Below are positions 24,512 through 33,022 of a DNA stretch of 64,000 bases, one piece after another (position 1 is the stretch's first letter; each line of letters starts with the position of its first letter). This DNA is from Ferrovibrio terrae_A (lineage in GTDB: Bacteria; Pseudomonadota; Alphaproteobacteria; Ferrovibrionales; Ferrovibrionaceae). The notes below the pieces were generated by a model that had not been told where the DNA came from, did not search any database, and worked only from the letters and a program-made list of their open reading frames with translations. The stretch lies in NCBI RefSeq assembly GCF_943372915.1, contig NZ_CALSAN010000002.1:183220-247219 (forward strand). The letters run 5' to 3'. The translations under genes and the position numbers were made by a program.

Positions 24512-24562
24512 ATGAAAGGCCTATCGGTTGCGCCGCCCCTTTTACAGGCCTAGAAGTGGCGC

Positions 24563-25465
24563 ATGCAAAACATTCTCAGCCTGATCACCGCGCCCCATAA
24601 CGCCGTGCTGACGCCAAGGCTGGCCAGTGCCGTGCGCGATGCGCTGGCGCTCGCCCGCGGCCGGGTCGGACCGGCCGACTGGCTCGATGCCGGCATCGCC
24701 TGCGACATTCCCTTCGATGGCGTCGAGCTGAAAGAGGCTGAAAAGGTGGCACGCATCGCGCTGCGCAATGCACCGGTCGATGTGGTGGCCCAGGCCAATA
24801 CGCCCACCCGCCGCAAGAAGGCGCTGGTGGCCGACATGGAATCGACCATCATCCGCAACGAGATGCTGGATGAACTGGCCTACCTGGCCGAGATCGGCGA
24901 GCAGGTGGCCGAGATCACGCGCAAGGCGATGAATGGCGAACTCGATTTCTATGCCGCGATCCGTGAGCGCGTCGCCCTGCTGAAGGGCCAGCCGGCCAGC
25001 CTGCTGGACGATGCTGCCAAGCGCATCAAGCTGATGCCGGGCGCCTCTGTGCTGATCAACACGCTGAAAAGCCATGGCGTGCACACGGCGCTGGTTTCGG
25101 GTGGCTTCGATTACTACACCCAGCCGATCGCCGAGCAGCTCGGCTTCGACGAGCAGCAGGCCAATCACATGATTCTGGAAAACGATGTGATTGCCGGCAT
25201 CGCCGAGCCGATCCTGGGCAAGGAAGCCAAGCTGGAAGCGCTGCAGCGCGTGGCGAAAGCCAGGGGCATCGACGTCAGCGACTGCATCGCGGTGGGCGAT
25301 GGCGCCAACGACCTCGCCATGCTGGGGGCCGCCGGTTTCGGCGTCGCCTATCACGCCAAGCCAGTGGTGCAGCAGCAGGCCAAGATCAACATCCGCCACG
25401 GTGACCTCAGCGCCCTGCTCTATCTGCAGGGCTATCGCGCCGACGAGATTTTCGGGCGCGGCTGA
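24563..25465 (+). CDS. serB: Phosphoserine phosphatase
   Basis: A 300-residue HAD-superfamily enzyme, the last step of serine synthesis. The N-terminal 75 residues are the ACT-like regulatory part. The nucleophile motif is Asp91-Met-Glu93-Ser-Thr; the second acid, normally Asp, is Glu here. Motif II is Ser179-Gly-Gly, and motif IV reads GDGANDLAMLGAAGFGVAYH from 245, as in other SerB proteins. It diverges from miaA. The family assignment is firm; the effect of the Asp-to-Glu change is unknown. Confidence 0.9.
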   Translation: MQNILSLITAPHNAVLTPRLASAVRDALALARGRVGPADWLDAGIACDIPFDGVELKEAEKVARIALRNAPVDVVAQANTPTRRKKALVADMESTIIRNEMLDELAYLAEIGEQVAEITRKAMNGELDFYAAIRERVALLKGQPASLLDDAAKRIKLMPGASVLINTLKSHGVHTALVSGGFDYYTQPIAEQLGFDEQQANHMILENDVIAGIAEPILGKEAKLEALQRVAKARGIDVSDCIAVGDGANDLAMLGAAGFGVAYHAKPVVQQQAKINIRHGDLSALLYLQGYRADEIFGRG

Positions 25466-25477
25466 TCCACACCCGTC

Positions 25478-25556
25478 GTCCTCGGACCCAAGGAGCGTTT
25501 CTTGGCCGAGGACCTCTCTCCAATCTGCATAAGATGCTCGGGTCAAGCCCGAGCAT
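25478..25556. repeat. Paired hairpins, REP-like, between convergent genes
   Basis: GTCCTCGG (25478-25485) pairs with CCGAGGAC (25506-25513). ATGCTCGGG (25534-25542) pairs with CCCGAGCAT (25548-25556) around tcaag and is followed by GACG. The second hairpin is a form common in alphaproteobacterial intergenic repeats. Both may stop transcription of serB and of the convergent dehydrogenase. Confidence 0.6.
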
Positions 25557-25572
25557 GACGATTGTTCGATCG

Positions 25573-26355
25573 TTACCGCGCCGTCCAGCCGCCATCGATG
25601 GCAATCGACGTGCCGGTGATCGACTTTGCCGCATCGCCGCAGAGGAAGACTGCCAGCGCCGCAACCTCGTCCACCTCGACGAATTTCTTGGTCGGCTGGG
25701 CGGCGAGGATCACCTCGCGGATCACCTGCTCATGCGACATCTTGTGCACCTTGGCCTGATCCTCGATCTGGTTTTCCACCAGCGGCGTGCGCACATAGCC
25801 CGGGCAGATCGCATTCACCGTGATGCCGGCCTCGGCCACTTCCAGCGCGACCGACTTGGTCAGGCCGACCTGGCCATGCTTGGCCGCCACATAGGCCGAC
25901 TTGAACGGCGAGGCGATCAGGCCATGCGCCGAGGCGATGTTGACGACGCGCCCCCAGCCTTTCTTCTTCATGCCAGGCAGCGCCGCCTTGATGCAGTGGA
26001 AGCTGGAGGAGAGGTTGATGTTCTGGATCGCCTCCCATTTCGCCTCGGGGAATTCATCCACCGGGGAGACGAACTGGATGCCGGCATTATTGACCAGGAT
26101 ATCGACGCCGCCGAGGCCGTCGGCGGCCTTTTTCATGAAGGCGGCAATCGCCTCGCCCTTGCTCATGTCGGCGCCGTCATAGAGCACCTTGACGCCGAAT
26201 TCCGCCGCCAGCCCGGCGCGCAGCTTTTCGATCTCGGCGGCATCGCCGAAGCCGTTCAGCATCAGGTTGCAGCCTTCCTTGGCCAGCGCCCGGGCGATCC
26301 CCAGGCCGATACCGCTGGTGGAACCGGTGACGACGGCGGACTTGCCTTTCAGCAT
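25573..26355 (-). CDS. 3-hydroxybutyrate dehydrogenase (short-chain dehydrogenase)
   Basis: The start is MLKGKSAVVTGSTSGIGLGI (260 residues); a longer frame upstream lacks support. The NAD motif GSTSGIG is at 11-17, NNAG near 90, Ser near 141 and Tyr-x3-Lys as YVAAKHG near 154. The strips QFVSPVDEFPEAKWEAI and EVILAAQPTKKFVEVDEVAA match bacterial D-3-hydroxybutyrate dehydrogenases, which oxidise D-3-hydroxybutyrate to acetoacetate during PHB breakdown. The substrate is inferred from these family strips. Confidence 0.88.
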   Translation of the reverse strand: MLKGKSAVVTGSTSGIGLGIARALAKEGCNLMLNGFGDAAEIEKLRAGLAAEFGVKVLYDGADMSKGEAIAAFMKKAADGLGGVDILVNNAGIQFVSPVDEFPEAKWEAIQNINLSSSFHCIKAALPGMKKKGWGRVVNIASAHGLIASPFKSAYVAAKHGQVGLTKSVALEVAEAGITVNAICPGYVRTPLVENQIEDQAKVHKMSHEQVIREVILAAQPTKKFVEVDEVAALAVFLCGDAAKSITGTSIAIDGGWTAR

Positions 26356-26536
26356 GGGGCGACCTTTCTTATACGGCTGGAGAGTATGGCCGGAGCCTAG
26401 CGGAAAAGCGGGGCTTTTGCCTAGCCGTGGCCCTCTCCAGGCGATGCCCCAGGGGGCCTGAGCCTTGCAGCCCCGGCGCCCCCATGGGATACCAGATGAG
26501 AGCATTTCAGGCGCGTTTTTCAGGAGCTTTTTCCGC

Positions 26537-27178
26537 ATGCTGAACCGCATTACCCAGCCCGCCGACAGCCGGCTCGATGACGAAGACGACGACAAGCCGG
26601 AGAAGAACGGCGAGGCCGAAAAGGCCAAGAAGGAAAATCCCGGCATCGAGGAGCGCCTGTTCAAGGCGCGCACCATCCTGATCTATGGCGGCATCGACCA
26701 GAAGATCGCCAAGGAAGTCTCGGCCCGCCTGCTCGCCCTGCAGTCGGCCAGCGACGATCCGATCACCATTTTCATCAACAGCCAGGGCGGCCATGTCGAA
26801 TCGGGCGACACGATCTATGACATGATCAAGTTCGTGAAGCCCGATGTGCGCATCGTCGGTACCGGCTGGGTGGCCTCGGCCGGCGCGCTGATCTTTGCCG
26901 CGGCGAAGAAGGAAAACCGCTTCTCGCTGCCCAATACCCGCTTCCTGCTGCACCAGCCGTCCGGCGGCGCCGGCGGCACGGCTTCGGATGTCGCCATCCA
27001 GGCCAAGGAAATCATCCGCATGCGCAAGCGGCTGAACGAGATCTTCGCCCGCGAAACCGGCCAGACGCTGGAGCGCGTTGAGAAGGACACCGACCGCGAT
27101 TACTGGATGAGCGCGGAGCAGGCCGTGGAATACGGTCTGGTCGGCAAGGTGATCCAGAATGCCCGCGAACTCGACTGA
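26537..27178 (+). CDS. clpP: ClpP-family protease subunit with acidic N-terminal extension
   Basis: The start MLNRITQPAD has a CAGGAG ribosome site 10 bases upstream. The 213-residue protein has the triad Ser114 (WVASAGA), His139 (FLLHQPSGG) and Asp184 (EKDTDRDYWMSAEQA). The first 40 residues are charged and acidic (DEDDDKPEKNGEAEKAKKEN), longer than standard ClpP propeptides. The nucleophile block lacks the usual M-A-A-S form, so this is a divergent paralogue of the ClpP2 type rather than the main ClpP. There is no clpX nearby. Confidence 0.85.
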   Translation: MLNRITQPADSRLDDEDDDKPEKNGEAEKAKKENPGIEERLFKARTILIYGGIDQKIAKEVSARLLALQSASDDPITIFINSQGGHVESGDTIYDMIKFVKPDVRIVGTGWVASAGALIFAAAKKENRFSLPNTRFLLHQPSGGAGGTASDVAIQAKEIIRMRKRLNEIFARETGQTLERVEKDTDRDYWMSAEQAVEYGLVGKVIQNARELD

Positions 27179-27195
27179 GTAAATACGTATCAACT

Positions 27196-27576
27196 ATGAA
27201 AGGGAAAGCGGCATCGCTCTGTGTTGCCCTTTCCCTTTTTACTTTTTCGGGTCTCGCGCAAACCTACCCGCCGCCGGACCACCCCTATTTCCAGGCCCTC
27301 GCCCGCATCTGTCCGGCGAAGCAGCTTGAAAACCTCAATCCCGGCCTTGCCGTCGAGAGCATACTCGCCTTCCCGGAGACCCTTACCGCTGCACGCGCCA
27401 ATGTCTTGCGGGCTGAAGCCAAGGCAGATCACGATGCCTGTGAGGTCGGATCAGCCTGCGTGAATGCCGCCTATATCAAGGCCGCTGGACGCCTGAGCAT
27501 GGCAGATGACCTTGCCCGTCATGTCTGCGCCTTGCCTTATCGCTGCACAGCCCCTTTCGAGTGTCAGAGCGAATAA
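27196..27576 (+). CDS. Small secreted cysteine-containing protein, 126 aa
   Basis: A signal peptide is clear (MKGKAASLCVALSLFTFSGLA, cleavage near residue 21). The mature part has six cysteines (ARICPAK, DACEVGSAC, HVCALPYRCTAPFEC), consistent with disulfides in the periplasm. No family is recognised. It starts 17 bases after clpP, and may be read from the same promoter, although the products look unrelated. Confidence 0.6.
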   Translation: MKGKAASLCVALSLFTFSGLAQTYPPPDHPYFQALARICPAKQLENLNPGLAVESILAFPETLTAARANVLRAEAKADHDACEVGSACVNAAYIKAAGRLSMADDLARHVCALPYRCTAPFECQSE

Positions 27577-27579
27577 CAG

Positions 27580-28350
27580 CTACGCCGCAAGTATTTTCAG
27601 TTCGGCCTCACCTGCATCGCCTGCCACCAGCACATGGCCGGGCGGCACCGGCAGCCACTTCTGCGGATGTTCATCCAGCGGTTCGGACACGATGGTGAGC
27701 CGCCCCTCGTCCATATGCCAGTACAGGCTGGGCGGTTCGGCATCGCTGGAATAGCGGATGGCATAGACGGCGCGACCATCGGTGAGCGAGGCCGTCATGC
27801 GGAAAGCCTCGGTGATGCCATCGTCCCGCATCAGCCGCCGCACATCGGCGATTGCCGCCGCAATCGCCGCCAGCGGATCGCGGTCGAGCCCGTGCTTCAG
27901 CATCAGGTAGAAGATCGCCTCTGAATCCGTGGTGCCGAGCCGCTGTTCATAGAGCGCATCCGGGATCAGTGCCTCCAGACGGCGGCGCAGCTTCGCATAG
28001 CCGCCGATCTGGCCGTTATGCATGAACAGCCAGCGGCCATTGGCGAAGGGGTGGCAGTTGGCGCGCGAGGTGGCGGTGCCGGTGGAGGCGCGCACATGCG
28101 CCATGAACAGGCCCGAGCGGACCTGATGCGCGATGCTGCGCAGGTTGGGATCGTTCCAGGCTGGCAGAATGTCGCGATAAGTGCCCGGCAGGTCGCGCTC
28201 GGCATACCAGCCCACACCGAAACCATCCCCATTGGTGGCCACTGCCGCCTTGCGGGCATGCAGACTCTGCTCGATCAGCGAATAGCGTGGCGCGAACAGC
28301 AGGTCTTCCAGATAGATCGGATCGCCCCGATAGGTGAGCCAGCGGCACAT
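27580..28350 (-). CDS. Class II glutamine amidotransferase (YafJ/EgtC-like)
   Basis: A 256-residue protein with the N-terminal nucleophile Cys2 (MCRWLTYRGDP). Family strips are NGDGFGVGWYA near 41, GLFMAHVRASTGT near 80, NCHPFANGRWLFMHNGQIGG near 97 and GTTDSEAIFYLML near 140. It hydrolyses a gamma-glutamyl amide; YafJ-like enzymes have poorly known roles, while EgtC works in ergothioneine synthesis. No egt genes are nearby, so the YafJ-type label is safer. It stands alone, convergent with the secreted protein. Confidence 0.85.
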   Translation of the reverse strand: MCRWLTYRGDPIYLEDLLFAPRYSLIEQSLHARKAAVATNGDGFGVGWYAERDLPGTYRDILPAWNDPNLRSIAHQVRSGLFMAHVRASTGTATSRANCHPFANGRWLFMHNGQIGGYAKLRRRLEALIPDALYEQRLGTTDSEAIFYLMLKHGLDRDPLAAIAAAIADVRRLMRDDGITEAFRMTASLTDGRAVYAIRYSSDAEPPSLYWHMDEGRLTIVSEPLDEHPQKWLPVPPGHVLVAGDAGEAELKILAA

Positions 28351-28404
28351 CGCGTTTCTCCCGGATTCGTTTAATCGAATTCTACGGGAGAAGAATGTTT
28401 TATG

Positions 28405-29607
28405 TCAGGGTTGAGCTTTGGTAACGCCAGCCGCCTGCAGAGCGGCGATCTCATCGCCCGCATAACCGATCTCACGCAGGATGGCTTCGGTCTGCTCACC
28501 GATGCGCGGCGCAGGATGGCGATGCGCCGGTGCAGTATCCGACCACCGGCTGGGCACCGCCAGGCCGCGCAGCGCCCCTTCGGTGGGATGTTCGGTTTCC
28601 TCGAAAAAGCCGGTGGCATTGAGATGCGGATCGGCCAGCAGATCCTCGAAACTGTTCATCTTCGCCACCGGGATATCGGCCTCGCCCAGCAGCACCAGCC
28701 AGTCGGCAGTGGAACGCTTGCGCATCTCGGTCGCGACGATGGCATAGAGCTCGCCGATATGGGCAGTGCGGCTGGCGAGGTCGCGAAAACGCGGATCGTT
28801 GTCGAGGTCAGCCTCGCGGCCGGCAATGCGGAAGAACTTGCGCCAATGCGCATCGGTATAGAGTAGCACGCAGACATGGCCATCGGCGGTCTGGAACGGC
28901 CGGCGGTCCGGTGCCATCAGCCGGGCATAGCCCATCGGGCCTTCCGCCGGCCGGAAGGTTTCACCATAGAGATGATCCGACAGCACGAATTGCGCCATGG
29001 TCTCGAACATCGGGATATCGACCGCCTGGCCCTGCCCGCTGCGCTCGCGCGCGTACAACGCCGCGCAGATCGCGCCCATGGCATAAAGCCCCACCGTGCG
29101 GTCGCTGATATTCATCGGCGCATAGCGCGGCTCGGCATTCCCGGCCCGCTGCAGCGCGCCGGGAATGCCGCTGGCACCCTGGATCAGGTCGTCATAAGCC
29201 GGATAGGCCGCATAAGGTCCGCTACGGCCATAGCCGAACATGCCGGCATAGATCAGTCGCGGATTGACCGCGCGCAGATCGTCATAGCCCAGCCCCAGCC
29301 GGGCCATCGCCTGCGGCCGGATATTATAGGTCAGCACATCGGCGGTGCGGCACAGATCCATCACCGCCTTGCGGCCCAGCGCATGCTTGAGATCGAGCAC
29401 GATACTGCGCTTGTTGCGGTTGGCATGCAGATAGAGCGGCCCCATGGCGCGGTCGCCATGCGGCCCGGCACGCCGCATCACATCGCCCTGCGGCGATTCC
29501 ACCTTCACCACATCGGCACCGAAATCGGCCAGCATCTGGGTGGCATAGGGCCCCATCAGCACAGTGGTGAGGTCGATGATGCGCACGCCATCCAGCGGAC
29601 CGGCCAT
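28405..29607 (-). CDS. CaiB/BaiF-family CoA-transferase
   Basis: The start MAGPLDGVRIIDLTTVLMGP is the family's usual one (400 residues). Other strips are GADVVKVESPQGD near 32, NRNKRSIVLDLKHALGRK near 65 and the catalytic region YDDLIQGASGI near 157. Class III CoA-transferases swap CoA between an acyl-CoA donor and a carboxylic acid. It is the last gene of the IclR-cupin-Bug-acyl-CoA dehydrogenase operon, 11 bases after the dehydrogenase, so it probably activates the acid bound by the Bug receptor. Confidence 0.9.
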   Translation of the reverse strand: MAGPLDGVRIIDLTTVLMGPYATQMLADFGADVVKVESPQGDVMRRAGPHGDRAMGPLYLHANRNKRSIVLDLKHALGRKAVMDLCRTADVLTYNIRPQAMARLGLGYDDLRAVNPRLIYAGMFGYGRSGPYAAYPAYDDLIQGASGIPGALQRAGNAEPRYAPMNISDRTVGLYAMGAICAALYARERSGQGQAVDIPMFETMAQFVLSDHLYGETFRPAEGPMGYARLMAPDRRPFQTADGHVCVLLYTDAHWRKFFRIAGREADLDNDPRFRDLASRTAHIGELYAIVATEMRKRSTADWLVLLGEADIPVAKMNSFEDLLADPHLNATGFFEETEHPTEGALRGLAVPSRWSDTAPAHRHPAPRIGEQTEAILREIGYAGDEIAALQAAGVTKAQP

Positions 29608-29618
29608 GGCGGGTTTCC

Positions 29619-30785
29619 TCAGTAGGATTTCGGCAGGCCGAGCACACGCTCGGCGATGAAACACAGGATCAGCTGCGGACTGATCGGCGCGATGCGCGAG
29701 ATCAGCACTTCGCGCAGGTAACGCTCGACATGATACTCCCTGGCATAGCCATAGCCGCCATGGGTCATCACCGCCTGCTGGCAGGCCTTGAAGCCCGCTT
29801 CACCGGCCAGGTATTTCGCCGCATTGGCCTCGGCGCCGCAGGGCTGGCCGGCGTCATACAGCGAGGCCGCCTTGAACACCATAAGGTTGGCGGCTTCCAG
29901 TTCCATCCAGTTCTGCGCCAGCGGATGCTGGATGCCCTGGTTCATGCCGATGGGGCGGTCAAAGACAATGCGCTCCTTGGCATATTGCGTGGCGCGGGCC
30001 AGCGCGACACGGCCAAGCCCGACCGCCTCGGCGGCGATCAGGACGCGCTCGGGGTTCATGCCATGCAGGATATAGTCGAAACCACGGCCTTCCTCGCCGA
30101 TGCGGTCGGCCACCGGCACCTTCAGCCCGTCGATGAACAGCTGGTTGGAATCGACGCATTTGCGCCCCATCTTGTCGATCTCGCGCACCTCGACGAAGCG
30201 GCGATCGAGATCGGTGTAGAACAGGCTGAGCCCCTGCGTCGGCTTAGTCACCTGCTCCAGCGGTGTGGTGCGAGCCAGGATCAGCATCTTCTCGGCCACC
30301 TGCGCGGTGGAGATCCAGACCTTGGCGCCCGACAGCACATAATGGTCGCCGTCGCGCACCGCCTTGGTCTTCAGCTTGGTGGTGTTGAGGCCGGCATCGG
30401 GCTCGGTGACGGCGAAGCAGGCTTTCTCCCGGCCGGCGATCAGCGGCGGCAGCATGCGCTGCTTCTGCTCTTCGGTGCCGAACACCACCACCGGATTGAG
30501 GCCGAAGATATTCATATGCACGGCCGAAGCGCCGCTCAGGCCGGCGCCGGATTCGGCAATCGCCTGCATCATGATCGCGGCTTCGGTGATGCCCATGCCG
30601 GCGCCGCCATAGGCCTCCGGGATGCAGATGCCCAGCCAGCCGTCTTTCGCCAGCGCCTGGTGCAGATCATGCGGGAAACCGCCCGCATGATCGCGCTCCA
30701 GCCAGTATTCGTCGCCGAACCGCGCGCAGATGCGGCTCACCGCCTCGCGGATCGCCTGCTGGTCGGCGTTGAACTGGAAGTCCAT
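29619..30785 (-). CDS. Acyl-CoA dehydrogenase family flavoprotein
   Basis: A 388-residue protein with full family architecture: N-terminal helical domain, FAVTEPDAGLNTTKLKTKA near 128, GAKVWISTAQVAEKMLILAR near 154, and a C-terminal domain with ERIVFDRPIGMNQGIQHPLA near 272. In the C-terminal active-site loop, where many members read Y-E-G-T, it has RIAPISPQL, so the common catalytic Glu is absent there. Another Glu could serve, as in isovaleryl-type enzymes, or the chemistry differs. It lies 4 bases after the Bug receptor gene. Confidence 0.88.
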   Translation of the reverse strand: MDFQFNADQQAIREAVSRICARFGDEYWLERDHAGGFPHDLHQALAKDGWLGICIPEAYGGAGMGITEAAIMMQAIAESGAGLSGASAVHMNIFGLNPVVVFGTEEQKQRMLPPLIAGREKACFAVTEPDAGLNTTKLKTKAVRDGDHYVLSGAKVWISTAQVAEKMLILARTTPLEQVTKPTQGLSLFYTDLDRRFVEVREIDKMGRKCVDSNQLFIDGLKVPVADRIGEEGRGFDYILHGMNPERVLIAAEAVGLGRVALARATQYAKERIVFDRPIGMNQGIQHPLAQNWMELEAANLMVFKAASLYDAGQPCGAEANAAKYLAGEAGFKACQQAVMTHGGYGYAREYHVERYLREVLISRIAPISPQLILCFIAERVLGLPKSY

Positions 30786-30789
30786 GGTG

Positions 30790-31746
30790 CTATTCCGCCT
30801 CGATGCCGGCGTCTTTCACCAGCTTGGCCCATTTGACCAGCTCGGAGCGGACGAAGGCATCCAGTTCGGCCGGGGTGCTGGTGAAGGCATCGAAGCCGAT
30901 CTGGGCGAGTTTATCCTTCACCTCGGGCCGGGCCACGATCTTCACCAGTTCGGCATTCAGGCGGGCGACGATCTCGGCGGGCGTGCCGGCGGGCGCGAAA
31001 ACGCCATTCCACGAATTGAGATCGAAATTCGGCACGCCAGCCTCTTCCATCGACGGCAGGTCGGGCACCAGTGCGCTGCGCTTGGCGGTGGTGACGGCGA
31101 GCGCGCGCATGCGGCCGGCCTTGACGTTGCCGATGCCCGACGCGAGATCGGTGAACATCATCGTCACCTGGCCGCCCATCACATCGGTCATCGCCGGCGG
31201 CGTGCTCTTGTATGGCACATGCAGCAGCTCGATCTTGTTGGCCAGCCCGAAGGTCGCGCCGGCGACAATGCCGGTGCTGTTGCCGGTGCCATACGACACC
31301 TTGCCCGGATTCTTGCGGGCATACTCGATCAGGTCTTTCACCGATTTGATCGGCAGGTCGGGATTGACCACCAGCATGAACGGCAGGTTGCCCATGCGTG
31401 ATACCGGCGCGAAATCCTTCACCGGATCGTAGCTGATCTTCTTCATCAGGCTGGGATTGGCCGAATGGGTGGTGTTGGTGGTCATGAACAGCGTGTAGCC
31501 ATCCGGCGCCGCGCGGGCGACGAATTCGGCGGCAATCGCGCCATTGGCACCGGGCTTGTTGTCGACGATGACCTGCTGCCCCAGCGCATCGGTCAGGTTC
31601 TGCGCGGTGATGCGCGCCACCGCATCGGTGCCGCTGCCGGCGGCAAAGGGCACCACCAGCTTGACCACCTTATTCGGATAGGCCTGGGCCAGGGCGGCAG
31701 ATGACAGCAGCAGGGCCGCAGCAAAGGTGGCAAGAGTTCTGATCAT
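30790..31746 (-). CDS. Bug-type (TctC family) periplasmic receptor
   Basis: A 318-residue protein with a signal peptide (MIRTLATFAAALLLSSAALA). The mature part shows KVVKLVVPFAAGSGTDAVAR, then IVDNKPGANGAIAAEFVARA, signatures of the tripartite-tricarboxylate receptor family. These bind carboxylates such as dicarboxylates or aromatic acids. No tctA/tctB membrane genes are nearby, so it is an orphan receptor that must share a permease elsewhere, or acts as a sensor. It is third in the IclR-led operon. Confidence 0.9.
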   Translation of the reverse strand: MIRTLATFAAALLLSSAALAQAYPNKVVKLVVPFAAGSGTDAVARITAQNLTDALGQQVIVDNKPGANGAIAAEFVARAAPDGYTLFMTTNTTHSANPSLMKKISYDPVKDFAPVSRMGNLPFMLVVNPDLPIKSVKDLIEYARKNPGKVSYGTGNSTGIVAGATFGLANKIELLHVPYKSTPPAMTDVMGGQVTMMFTDLASGIGNVKAGRMRALAVTTAKRSALVPDLPSMEEAGVPNFDLNSWNGVFAPAGTPAEIVARLNAELVKIVARPEVKDKLAQIGFDAFTSTPAELDAFVRSELVKWAKLVKDAGIEAE

Positions 31747-31786
31747 TGGTGTTTCCTCCGGTTTTTTGTTCTGTGTTGTGCAATCG

Positions 31787-32173
31787 TCAGGCCGGGCGGA
31801 TCACCCGGTCGGGATTTTCCTCATAGGGCGGCGCATAGATCACCAGCACCTTCACCGGCTCGTCGCTGAGCACGGTGAAGGTGTGCTGCTGATCGGGCGG
31901 GAAGAAGCAGCAGTCACCGGGGCCCAGTTCGCAGACCTCGCCGGCGACTTCGGCACGCGCGCGGCCTTCCAGCATGTAGCAGACCTGTTCGATGCCGGGA
32001 TGCGCATGGGGCAGCGCGCCCTTGCCCTTCTCGATCACGCCGAGCAGCACCTCCAGCTGTTCGGCGCCGACGGTTTCGCGGCCGATCAGGCGGCGATTCA
32101 GCGTGCCGACATGATTGGCCGGGTGATAGCCGGGCACCTCGCCGGCACGAATGAAATAGCGGCGCTTGGTCAT
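31787..32173 (-). CDS. Cupin-domain protein, 128 aa
   Basis: The start MTKRRYFIRAGEVPGYHP follows the IclR stop by 4 bases. The cupin motifs are GALPHAHPGIEQVCYMLEGR (His-x-His and Glu, near 52-65) and GPGDCCFFPPDQQHTF (His near 98), enough for a metal-binding cupin barrel. Single-domain cupins in catabolic operons act as isomerases, hydrolases or ligand sensors. Its exact role here is unknown. Confidence 0.85.
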   Translation of the reverse strand: MTKRRYFIRAGEVPGYHPANHVGTLNRRLIGRETVGAEQLEVLLGVIEKGKGALPHAHPGIEQVCYMLEGRARAEVAGEVCELGPGDCCFFPPDQQHTFTVLSDEPVKVLVIYAPPYEENPDRVIRPA

Positions 32174-32177
32174 GGTC

Positions 32178-32912
32178 TCAGCTTTCGTCCGTGAGGGTGG
32201 CGCAGGCGGCCCGCAGCATTTCGCCATAGGCGGCAAGATGCGGCTCCATGCGATAGAGCGGCCCGGCCACCGAGATCGCATACCAGTCGCGGTTCAGGCG
32301 CAGCGCACAGGCGACGGCGGCCAGATCGGCCACGCTCTCGCCAGCATTGACCGCCCAGCCGCGTTGCGTGATCGCCTCCATCTCGCGCTCGAATGCTGCC
32401 GGGCTGCTGAGTGTGCGCGGCGTCGGCGCCGTCCAGTCGTAATCCTTCAGCAGCCGGGCCCGTTCCCCCTGCGGCAGGGCCGCGAGCAAGGCCTTGCCGA
32501 GCGAATTGGCATGTGGCTGGCGGAACTCGCCGATGCTGGCGATGTAGCGGATGCGCTGCTGCGATTCCGCCACGTCGAGATAGAGCACCCGGGCGTCCTG
32601 CAGCTTGCCGACCACGGCGGTCTCGCCGGTCTGGTCGCGCAGTTCCAGCAGGGTCGGCCGGATACGGTCGAGCAAGGGATCGCTGGCGGCGATCTGCTCG
32701 GCCACGGCCTGCAGGCGGCGGGTCGGGTAATAACCGCTGCGGCGCTGCACCTCGTAGATATAGCCGCGGTTCTGCAGGGTCTGGACCAGGGCAAAGCAGC
32801 TGGAGACCGGGATGGCGAGCAGCCGCCCCAGTTCGGACAGCGGCAGCGGCCGGCCCTCGCGGGCGAAGGTTTCGAACAGGTCGAGGGTGCGGACCGCTGT
32901 TTTCACATTCAT
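32178..32912 (-). CDS. IclR-family transcriptional regulator
   Basis: A 244-residue regulator. The winged HTH covers residues 1-65 (VRTLDLFETFAREGRPLPLS, then LQNRGYIYEV), and the ligand-binding domain holds ASIGEFRQPHANSLGKALLA near 125 and AVACALRLNRDWYAISVAGP near 205. It is first in the cupin/Bug/dehydrogenase/CoA-transferase operon. An operator-like palindrome overlaps its promoter, so it probably controls itself and the operon in response to the imported acid or its CoA ester. Confidence 0.9.
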   Translation of the reverse strand: MNVKTAVRTLDLFETFAREGRPLPLSELGRLLAIPVSSCFALVQTLQNRGYIYEVQRRSGYYPTRRLQAVAEQIAASDPLLDRIRPTLLELRDQTGETAVVGKLQDARVLYLDVAESQQRIRYIASIGEFRQPHANSLGKALLAALPQGERARLLKDYDWTAPTPRTLSSPAAFEREMEAITQRGWAVNAGESVADLAAVACALRLNRDWYAISVAGPLYRMEPHLAAYGEMLRAACATLTDES

Positions 32913-32919
32913 GAAAACT

Positions 32920-32937
32920 ATTTCAATATACGGAAAT
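32920..32937 (-). promoter_or_regulatory. IclR-type operator
   Basis: The inverted repeat ATTTC-aatatacg-GAAAT lies 8-25 bases upstream of the iclR ATG. Both length and position suit an autoregulatory site. Confidence 0.5.
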
Positions 32938-32974
32938 CGATTCGGTCAAGCCGTTGGCCGCCGCAGGCATAAAA

Positions 32975-33001
32975 AAAGCCCCGGGGGTCACCCGGGGCTT
33001 T
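32975..33001 (-). terminator. Rho-independent terminator after degP
   Basis: AAAGCCCCGGG pairs with CCCGGGGCTTT around a 5-base loop; on the minus strand a run of seven Ts follows. It lies 22 bases past the degP stop and separates it from the iclR promoter. Confidence 0.88.
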
Positions 33002-33022
33002 GGGGTCCGGCAGGGGCCGGGA

